46,787 bases of DNA, taken from IMG/VR virus record IMGVR_UViG_3300000265_000003, positions 1 through 46,787 of that record. One strand, 5' to 3'. Positions 6,807-17,100 of this stretch are shown piece by piece (the first letter of the stretch is position 1; each line of letters opens with the position of its first letter). This DNA is from a virus. The notes beneath the pieces were generated by a model. The model saw only the letters and a program-made list of their open reading frames with translations. It was not told the origin of the DNA and did no database searches. The position numbers and the translations under genes were made by a program.

Positions 6807-7163
6807 TCACAGTCCTAGAGGTTTTTTGATGGTATTTTTTATATGTAAAATATCGTCAAGCATTTCTCCTTCTGGACCAAGATCAGTTCCATTGTCTCTC
6901 AAGTGCTCTAGAATCTTCCAGATAACACCAATTTGCTCAGTTTCATCTGGATACTGTTCTCTTCTTTTTCCAATATAAGAAAGATCTTTGTCATATAGGT
7001 CAGGATGTAGTTTGTGTTCTATAATTATATCTTCCCACTCTTCTCTAGTGAATGGTCTTTCTGTGCCATCACCTTCGACGTGGGTATAATTTTCTGGTCT
7101 CTCTCCAGTATTCCAATAAAAATTGATTTTTTCTTCGTTTGAGATTTCTCTTAATTTTTTCAT
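6807..7163 (-). CDS. Hypothetical protein, 118 residues
   Basis: A soluble, acidic protein that I do not recognise with confidence. The N-terminal half is rich in Glu and aromatic residues (NFYWNTGERPENYTHV, FTREEWEDIIIEHKL). The C-terminal half contains REQYPDETEQIGVIWKILE. That resembles the YP..xxQ..xlw segment of small phage tail-associated proteins, and its position after a fibre adhesin would suit a chaperone or fibre-assembly role, but this is inference. The start is supported by AAGGA directly before the ATG. The 26-base gap before it holds nothing else I can identify. Confidence 0.65.
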   Translation of the reverse strand: MKKLREISNEEKINFYWNTGERPENYTHVEGDGTERPFTREEWEDIIIEHKLHPDLYDKDLSYIGKRREQYPDETEQIGVIWKILEHLRDNGTDLGPEGEMLDDILHIKNTIKKPLGL

Positions 7164-7189
7164 TTCCTTAAATTATGGTGGGGTATAAA

Positions 7190-8098
7190 TTATACGTTCA
7201 TGTATGGACCAGAATCAGGATAATCCCTGATAGATGGTTGAGTAGCATAAACAGCACAAGCAAAGTTACAACCGTTACTAACAGCTCTCATGCTTTGGTT
7301 GTTGTAAATTCTAACTCCACTTAATGGATATCCAGTATTATTATATCGAGAAGCACCTCTCCAGACGCCGCCACCATAGTATGCCCCACCTGCCTGCTCG
7401 GTAGCACCACCACCATGATACCAGAATGACCAATAATTAGCAGTAGAACTGTTTGGTGTATTACCTACGTATAGGTGATTCATCCATGAAGCTTCACCAT
7501 TTGATTGAAGTTCATAGCTATTATTCAGTGTAGTAATTTGGAAGTATGATCTACCACCAGTACCAGAAGCATCTCTGGGTCTACCATCATTAGCGTGCCA
7601 ACCCGATCCCATATGGAAATACTGGGAGCCAGTATCTACATTACCATCTGCTTTAATAAAACGACAGTAGTATTCTCCATTGGCAGCACCTTGCTCATAG
7701 AAGTTCATTACGATTTCGTATGAGTGGTAGAACTGTGCTGGGTTGGCAGTAGTACCAGGACCCCAAACAATATCGACACTACTCCAGTTATCTTTTCTTT
7801 CAACCCAAGCAACTAATTTTCTACCACCAACAGGAACCCATAGAGCACTAGAAGGAGCTCCTGCTGGATTCTCATAATAGTGTTCTAGTTGATGATCTTC
7901 ATCATTATATCTGACGGTTTCACCAGTATTAACAGTTCTTTCAGAACGATCTCCTCTCTTGATACCTGCTGCAGCAAAAGGATCATTACCACCAATTGTC
8001 ATACCCTGGGGCATATTTACTGTGCCGTCAGCACCAAGAGATAGAGCTGTGGATCCGCCAGCAGCTCTAATCTCACTTACTTCTAGAATACTAGCCAT
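7190..8098 (-). CDS. Putative distal tail-fibre adhesin
   Basis: The 302-residue protein begins MASILEVSEIRAAGGST and LSLGADGTVNMPQG, a start common in marine phage fibre proteins. Residues from about 95 onward look like a jelly-roll-type domain: YHSYEIVMNFYE, CRFIKADGNVDTGSQY, then LSGVRIYNNQSMRAVSN and FACAVYA, a strand order seen in short phage adhesins. The C-terminal part is rich in Gly, Tyr and Trp (YYGGGVWRGASRYNN), often exposed in receptor-binding tips. It follows the 3,786-residue fibre gene and has tandem TATAAATA promoters 25-45 bases upstream, so it can be made in large amounts. Host receptor unknown. Confidence 0.65.
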   Translation of the reverse strand: MASILEVSEIRAAGGSTALSLGADGTVNMPQGMTIGGNDPFAAAGIKRGDRSERTVNTGETVRYNDEDHQLEHYYENPAGAPSSALWVPVGGRKLVAWVERKDNWSSVDIVWGPGTTANPAQFYHSYEIVMNFYEQGAANGEYYCRFIKADGNVDTGSQYFHMGSGWHANDGRPRDASGTGGRSYFQITTLNNSYELQSNGEASWMNHLYVGNTPNSSTANYWSFWYHGGGATEQAGGAYYGGGVWRGASRYNNTGYPLSGVRIYNNQSMRAVSNGCNFACAVYATQPSIRDYPDSGPYMNV

Positions 8099-8122
8099 GA
8101 GTTAAAAGTTTTCCTTCAGATC

Positions 8123-8143
8123 TATTTATATCAACTATTTATA
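8123..8143 (-). promoter_or_regulatory. Tandem T4 late promoters (two TATAAATA)
   Basis: Two exact TATAAATA octamers on the minus strand, at 8136-8143 and 8123-8130, lie 13 bases apart and 24-45 bases before the ATG at 8098. The upstream copy overlaps the stop codon of the 3,786-residue gene. Confidence 0.6.
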
Positions 8144-11100
8144 CGATAGACCAAACACCACCATTAGCAATAGTGATTGTATTAGTACTACCAATTTCAA
8201 TAGGACCAATTGTCATAGCGTTAACATTGTTTGGAACAGTGATGTCTTCTCCGATAGAATTTCTATTCGCTTTCATAACACCATAAGTATCCAACCACTG
8301 TGGGTCGCCGTTTGCTCTTAATACGTTAGCATTAGTAGTAGCACCACTCACACCAACAGTTGATGTATTGATATCTACAGAACCTTCGACATCTAGAGCA
8401 TAACCTGGGTTCTTATCAGTTGAGAAGTTGATACCAACCTTAGTAGGTCTATAAATGTCAGTATCGTTTGGAGATTCTGTCCAACGAGAAGTAACAAATT
8501 CGGCATTATTTTGGAAGAGTTGACCGTTGAAGTTGACATCACCTTGAACATTGAGTGAATAAACTCTCTGGATTGGGTTGTCATTTTCGTCAACTTCTTC
8601 AGGATCTGTACCACCAAAGACAGTTGTGTTAATAGCAATTCTATTATTAGTACCTTGGATAGCAAGAGCAGGGGTTGTTTTCCATTCATTGCCAGAATCA
8701 CCATGATCTCCAGCAGTAATCTCGAAAACATCATCACCGCCAATCTGGTTACCAACTCGGAAGTTACTTAGATAACCACCAGCGACAGCTCCTCCAGTAG
8801 CACCAAGGAAGTAGATTGGAGCTCCGTTGTTATTACTAGTTTTACCGATTGTGAGAGCACTATCAATACGAGCATCATCATTTACATCTAGACCAAATCC
8901 AGGATCGTTCTCGCCAATACCAAGACGGAATGGTATTACAACATGCTGTGTTTCTAGGATCAATGGAACGTTATTTGTAGTGCCATCTCTATGATAGAGG
9001 TACAAACCACCCGTAGCACCAACACTATTTTGTCCCGTTCCGAAATCAGTTTCGATACCACCAAAAGCAATGTTCCAAGTTCCAGCAGAACCAGTAATTC
9101 CTGTTCCTCCTTGATGCTGAAGTTTGAGAGCAGAACCGATGTTGGAACCACCACCAGAGATAAGGAATGAAGTCGATGAAGTATCAGGACCAATAACTAC
9201 CAACTTAGCAGTAGGTTCTCCTGAGGGGAAAGCACTTGTACCAATACCAATCTTACCTTCTGATACATCAGCAAAGAACAGATTGCTGGCAGTATTAATA
9301 GCGAAATCATCATCAACAGTATTAGTACCGTTTGTGAGTGTATTACCCCTAACCGTTAGATTCTTAGGAGATCCAGTTGTGCCAATCTCCAAATCTCCGA
9401 GTAGAGTACCGCCATCAATGTCTAGGTTGCCATCGGCAGTACCAATTAGATCAGCAGTAATTGTATTAGCAGCGAAGTCTCCAGATTCATCTCTAAAGAC
9501 AGCAGACTTAATAGTAATAGCACCATTCTGATCTGTAGTAGATGGTGTATTAGTAGAGTTGAATACTACATTACCTTCGTTCCAAATAATGTTGCTACCA
9601 ACGGAGAACGAATTTGGAGTTGCAACTACTACATCTAGGGCACCACTACCTATATTGGCGTCACCACCAGTTGCTACCATCTTAACTGTATAATATGATG
9701 AAGTGTCAGCAGGAACAGTATCAGAAGATCTAAACCAGATAGAAGGAGAAGTAGCACTTCCTTGAGCGCCATCAGCTCTACCGATAATTACTTTACCTTC
9801 GCCAGCATGACTAGCAATACGAACAACTTCTACGTTGCCATCAGGCATACCATCAGCATTGCCATCATAACCAGAAATACAATAGTCATCGAAACCAATC
9901 TGGACTGTGTTGTCGCCAAGAGCTATTACTGGATCTCCGCCAGCAGTTTCAAATGAACCACCAACTTCCAAAGTACCTGTAACGATGGCATATAGAGAGC
10001 TATAGTCAAGACCAGGGGCCGTTGTATTAGCAACGATAGTTCCATCGTTATTATAAACAGCGATATTAGAGATTCTAACTTCGCCAGGATCATTACCAAA
10101 AGCGTCGAGAAGTTTAACTAATGGTGGATTACTGGTGAATGGAGCATTGTCAAAGGCGCTAATAGTAGCAGCAGTAACAGTACTGATGTAGATGTCATAT
10201 CTCAAACCAGCACCAGTGTCCTCTAAAATTCTTATTCTAGAATTGAAGTCCTTAGAAGACTGATAAGAAGGAAGTCTTCTATCAGAAAGATCTCCAAAGA
10301 TAAATGTGTTGGCATTCTGATACCATAGACCAGTTCTGTTTCTCAAACGATAAGCATTAGGTCCAGCAATATCGGCAGTGTTTACAGGATCTGTAGTATA
10401 GTCATTTTGAGAAGTCCAGATTTTTGCCCAAGCACTGAATTGAGCATCAGAATCAACTCTGCTCGATGATCCTCTAGCATAGAAGTTGTTAGCGTCAGTA
10501 AAAGCAATCTGACCAACACCACCATATGGGTTAGTTGTACCAGAACCGCCGCCTCTAAAGGAAAGTACAGTATTATAGTCAGTTGCTGTACTTACGATAA
10601 CACCATCAACTTCTTTAGTCGCTGGGTCAAACAACTGGTTAGCATCATTTCTTCTCACATCGGAAGTGATACCATCAATGATATCCTGTGGCGGCAGATC
10701 AGATGTAAGTGAACCAGTTTTAGCGGTTAGTTTAGCAGTACTTCCCGATTGCTGTGTAATACTGATGTTATATTCACCAGAGAGATAAGCAGGTTTTAGT
10801 CTACCACCATTGATATTGTCAGCATTTCTGAAGTATGTACTCTGGTTGCCATCAAGTAGGTCAGCATCAAGACCAGAGTCAATACCAGTAAAGAGTTGAA
10901 CAGAACCATTACTTCCAACATCAAACTGTGACTTCTTGAATCTAGCAACACCAACTGTACCATATGCTTCATCAGATAAAGTATCTGACGTTACTCGGGC
11001 AACATCAATACCAATGTCACCTTCTTGCTTATCGGTAGTATTAATCTTGGCACGTAGAATTAAACCAGAACCTTCTGTACCAATTTCTGTTGGAATATCA

Positions 11101-14100
11101 GTAATTGTAAAGTCGGCTTCATATCCTTCACCACCTTTAGCAACAGTTACATTTGTAACAACGCCACTCTCAACTCTAAAGTTGAGTTGCATCTTCGAGA
11201 GAATTGTTCCTGTGCCACCTTGAATCTCGATGTTGTTGAAATTAAAGGTTCCGCCTTCATCTTCAGCAAAGTCTTGACCACCTGCTTCAATTTGAACAGA
11301 CTCAATAAATCCTCCAGTTCTAGAAGAAGATTCTAGTAGAACAGGAGATGCTGGTCTAGTAAATTCAATAACACTACCTGTAGCAATAGCACTGGTTAAA
11401 CCATCACTTAGTGTTACTCTCTTATAAGTATCGGTTCCTACAGTAACGTCAGCAATTTGGGTAATTGAAGTTCCTGGTTGAATACCAGTAACCCCACCAA
11501 CAGCGTGACCTTCTAGAAGTAGACCTGTGTTGTTTTGACTAGTTGATAGGAATACAAGATAATCAGCACCACTACTATCGCCAGTAGTAATAAAGTATCT
11601 TGTCTCGGAAGAACGAACTGACTTAACTGCTTTCTTATATGACTGGTCACCAGAAAGGAATGTATTTGAGTTCGCTTCGGTTGAATTATTAGCAAGAATA
11701 CCTGTTGGAATAGGACCGTCTGTAATTCTGTCAGCAGGTACATTTGATGTACTTAGTGATACCCAGTTATCGTCATTATTACTTGAAGTATTGACTGTCC
11801 TAATTATATTTACAGTTTCGGCAGGAACGTCACTAGATTGAATAGTATCAGTAGCGTTGATCTTAATAGCGTTAACAATATCGCCAAATAGTCTGCTTTC
11901 GATTTCGGCAGTTGCTGATGCTCCAGTTCCTCCGAATGTATTAGAGAACGAGATGGTGGGGACAGAAGAGTATCCTTTACCACCTTTATATCCATTAGCT
12001 TCAATAAGATTGATGGCAACGAGCTCACCACCAGCAACGATTGCTACAGCAGATGCTGCTACGTGACCTAGTTCTGTTCCTGTATCTGTAATAATGACTG
12101 TTGGTGGGTTGGATGTAGAATATCCAGATCCACCATCACCATCAGCAATAAAGATTCTCTTGACAACACCAGTTCTATATTCCGTAAGTTGAATCTTACC
12201 ACCAGTATTACTACCAGTAAAGATATCATTAGGTGTAAATGTTAGGGAAGAATCGACGGCAATTCCAACATACAAAGACTCTGTATCTGTATTAAGAATG
12301 TACGCTTCGCCATCTTCGATGGCAATATCACCTGCTCTAATACCTTCTAAAGCAAGTCTAGCAGCTTCGTCTGCTACAGTGAAGACCTCAATTGGACTAG
12401 AAGCAGGTAGTTGAGATTCAGAAATAAGACCAGAATCGGTAAGTTCTACAAGTGCTCTAGGAACTGGGTTCGTAGAGTAGTTCTTATTCAGATACTGACC
12501 AAGGTTATTAATAATGTAATCTCTAACTGCCTTCTGTGTTGGTAGTTTGGAGTCGGAAGATAGTGTACCACCAAGAGTATTACTGTTATCGAAACCAGTA
12601 ACAACAACGTCACCGCCTCTCAATTTCAAGAATTCAACTTCCGAGATAGAAACCGTACCCGTGAAAGTAATGTTACCAGTTCTGTTTTCAATCTTGGCAA
12701 ATGTACCAACTTTAAAGTCACCTAGTTCGTCAGTACCAGAGACATATGTTCTACCATAGTTTTCTGAAACTTGCTCGTTAGAATCAATTTTGATTCCACC
12801 GTTTTCAGGTAGAGCATTATAATCAACACCCGATCCAACAAATTCCCACGTGTGGGAAGAAGAGTTACAGATTGAAGGTCTGTGTAAAGCAACATTCAAT
12901 GTTGCTAGATCTGAAGGAGCAACTGTTAGTCCAGTAGATTTATTTCTTAAATTAATAACTCCAGCACCAGAACCATCAGTCAAGGTAACTCTTGCTCTGA
13001 AAGGAGGACCTTCTCTAAGAAGTTCTACTTTATCAATAAAGAATTCATCATCCAGATCAGCAGTCTCGTGTCCATCAACTCTAACAATATAGTGCTCTAG
13101 TGGAACTCTACCTAAGTTCTCAATAGTGAATTCAGTAAATCCTGTAATGCTTTCAGTAACAACGTCAATGTAAGCACGTTGATAACCAGTAGAGTCGGTA
13201 TAACCAGCGTCAAACTCATATGGGTCTCTTCTAACACCTGTTGATCTTAAAGCAAACGTACCAAAGTTAGAAGCAGAGTTGGTGATAGATGCATAACCAC
13301 CAGATTCACAAAGAACACCATCTACACAGAAGATACAGAAGACCGAAACTAACTGTACATAACCATCTTCAATAATTTTGTATCCAATACCATTTTGCTC
13401 AGAAACAATCGTAAAGGCGGCAGCAACCATGGACTTACCTTGGTTGGGGAAGGTCGCTTTACCATCAGACAAACCAGGGAAAGGACAGTTTGGACTCTTA
13501 ACTTTAGAACCATCAATTAGAGCACCACTACCACCAATCTTAGAGATGATAGAAGCGTTCTGGGTATATGGTGATGCCGAAATAATCGGTAAGTCGTCGT
13601 AGATGCCACGGATAGTAACAAAGTTATTATTAGAATCTTTAAGAACATTCTGTGGATAGGAAATAATACTATCAGCAGTAAATAGTGTTCCCGTAGTTTG
13701 TGTTGTGATTCCTGGTTGAATTGCTGAAGGACTATCAGGATCAGCAGCAAATTCTAAAATACCATCAATTAGAGCAAACGAAGTTGATAGAGAAGTTTCA
13801 ACATCAGCACAAACAGGACTACCACCAGCAGGATAAGCAGCAACTACATTTGTTCCGATAACACGCTCAAATTGATGTGTCGATTGTGGAAGGTGCTTAA
13901 CTGCTCCTGTAGTAGCAGAAACAAATTGATGGACAGATTGTGGTAGATGCTGAACCGCGGTAGAGGTTGCTCTAACAAATGCGTGAGTAGATTGTGGCAA
14001 ATGTGATACAGCGTTAGCAGTAGCACCTTCAAAATAGTGGGTGGATTGTGGCAGATGCTGAACTGCTTGAGAAGTAGCACTTACGAAAGTATGTAGCGTA

Positions 14101-17100
14101 GTGTTTGAAGACGTTCCCACATCGATGGAGATTGTGCCATCTTGACGCTCAATGCCATTGGAAGCAGCACTTACGAATGTATGATCGCCAGTGTAAGAAG
14201 AAGATCCAACATTGATTTGGAAGGTATTCTGAGTTACACTATTGATTTCCATCCAGCGACCAGATGGGTAATCGTAGTTAGCACGTGGGTAAGATTTCTG
14301 TACGGTATTGCCATCTAGATCACAAGTATAAACTAGAGATCCATCATCAACTTTAATATAGTCTCCATTAGAGAAACCATGGTTGGCGACAGTGAATGTG
14401 ATGATACCAGTAGAAGCAACGTAAGGAGCATCAGTTGCTGTATGCTGAGTAGAACCTACAGTAGCAATAGAAAGTGATGTACCACTTGCTGGATCAGTTG
14501 CTCTAGGATACGTGTGTTGAGTGCTATCGCCATCTTGGGCACATGTAAATGTAAGTGAGTTATCAGCAATAACCACACCACGTCCTACGCCAAGGCCATG
14601 CTGACCTATGGTAAGAGTCATGATACCTGTTACAGGACTGTAATCAGCAGCAGATGGTTGGAAATACTTATTAGGACCAGAGATTCCAGCGTTGACAGTA
14701 ATTGTACTAGCAGTTTTTGCTGTAATTGGAATTGATCTTCCAGAGAACGGATCAATACCAGCGCGAGGATATGTTTTCGTGGCAGCACGATTATCCATGT
14801 CACAACTGAATGACAGGGAGTTATCAGCAATAACAACACCTTCTCCTACCGATAAAGTGTTTGATCCAATTGTTAGTACTAGATCTCCGTTAGAAGGATC
14901 GTATGTAGCATTGGTTGGAGTGAATTGTACATTAGAACCTGAAGTTCCTACATTGATAGTAAACGTACCATCTTGTCTAGAAACACTATTAGGAACAAAA
15001 CTTACATAACTGTGGGTGGAAGTATCTCTAGGGATTGGTAGACCACTAATTCTGATAGTATTGATATCAGGAACAGTGATCTCGAACCATCTGCCACTAG
15101 CATACTCATATGAACGTGGATATGTATGTTGGGTAGCATTGCTGTCAAGATCACATGTGAATGTAATAGCATTATCATCGATCTTAATGTAATCCCCAGC
15201 GTTAAATCCGTGGTTGGGTAGAGTAATGTCAAGAATGCCTGTTGCTGGAACATAGTCAGCATTAGATGGACTATGAGTCGTAACACCTACACTAGTGATA
15301 GCAATAGACTTGCCAGCGAAAGGATCGACGCCAGGACGAGGATAAGTTTTTTCTGTAGCATCGTTATCCATGTCACAAGTAAATGTGAAGCTATTATCAC
15401 CTAGGACAACGCTTCGACCTACTCCCAAACCATGTTGTCCTACAGTGACAACCATGTCACCATTAGAAGGATCGTAAGTAGCGTCGGATGGTTGGAAAGT
15501 CTTATTGGCAGCAGAAGCACCTACATTAACCGTAATAGAAGTTTCTGTAGATCCCGTAATCTTCATCGACCTACCAGCAAATGGGTCGATATCAGGACGT
15601 GGGTATGTCTTCTGAGAGTCATAAGCGTCCATAGCACACCTAAAGGTGAAACTATTGTCGTCTAAAACAATGCCTTCACCAAGAGACAGCGAGTGTGAAC
15701 CGATCTCCATGGTGAAATTACCAGTGGCGGGATCGTAAGTAGCATCAGTCGGTGTGAAGCTTACATCAGGACCAGAAGCACCAACATCAATAGTAATTGT
15801 ATTAGCGGTTACTGAACTGATCGGTAATAGTGTTGTGGCAGCTGGCTGATCAGATGCTGGTAAGTAATGCTCGGACTTATTGCCGTCCATAGCACATGTA
15901 AATACAAAAGATTCGATATCTAATCGAATTGACTCATTTGTAGTTACTCCATGAGGAGAGGCAAATGTCATTACGAATTCGCCATTGGCGGGATCGTAAG
16001 TAGCGCCAGTGGGCGTTAGTTGTGCTGTAGGAGTTCCGTTAGAATCAACTAAAATTGTGCTATCTGTAAACTGAGGAATAAGAGTATACAGAGGTGAAAC
16101 GGAATTGCCAGATGCTGTCTCCCAGTTTCTCATTGCCTGGATAGACAGGTCTCTTGTTTTTTGGAAAGCAAATCTAGTAGCACCCAATTCACTAGCAGGA
16201 ATTCCAGTTAGACCTGTGCCAGTATAGTACAATTCGGCACGTGATACAGCACCAGTATTGCCACCAAGAACTAAGTCTCTTAATACACCATTAAGAACTA
16301 AGTTAATGTCTCTACGGCATTTACGCTCATCAAGATTGTTAAGACCAAGAGAAGGATACTGCTGTTTTGTTCTTAAATATGCTTCATCAGCAATGTGGTC
16401 CTTGTTTCTAGAGATTAAATAGGCAGCATCTAGATATGTACCAGAAGAATTATTTGCTAAAACATCTACATAAAGATACGATAGAGTTTGAATAGAAGTG
16501 AATACGTTGGCACAAGCTGGCGTAGTAGGATCATCAATAACTGTAGAATCAATGTATTGATCATTCTGTGAAGCGTATGTTGGTACATATACTGTCTGTC
16601 CAGGAGCACCAGTTCCAGTACGCCACTTTCTCATGGCATAGATTGCTAGTTCTCTGGCATATTCAATAGCACGGACAGTTTGGATGATTTCATAATCAAC
16701 AAAATCAATTTGTCCAACAGCAAAGTATCTTTGAGCAGATTTAATAATATTGTAGTTACTACCAAATTCCAAATCTTGAGTAAGAGCATTTAAGAAATGT
16801 CCGACATCTCTCTTACACTTTTCGTCGCTAACAGGAATATTCCAACTTGGATATGTTTTTTGAACAACTTCACCGCTAACGATACAAGAAACTAGAATAT
16901 CTGCTAGTTGTACCGTATCATCTTCTACCAATCCTGGGTTGGAAGATGTTGTAATAGATGCCACACCCGTAGTATTGTCATAATCAAAATCACTAATATT
17001 GTAGCTATTACTGGTGGCAGTTACTGTTACTGTACCCCCACTTACATATGTGTGTACAAACGTTGAAGTTCCAGCAAAGATTTTAAATACTACTGCTGAT

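Noticed and set aside
7164-7189. Late promoter in the gap before the 118-residue gene
   Set aside because: The AT-rich string reads TATAATTTATAC on the minus strand and does not match the TAAATA core.
13862-14100. Regularly spaced repeats considered as a CRISPR array
   Set aside because: Repeats and intervals are all in frame, encode similar 18-residue units, and there are no unique spacers or cas genes.
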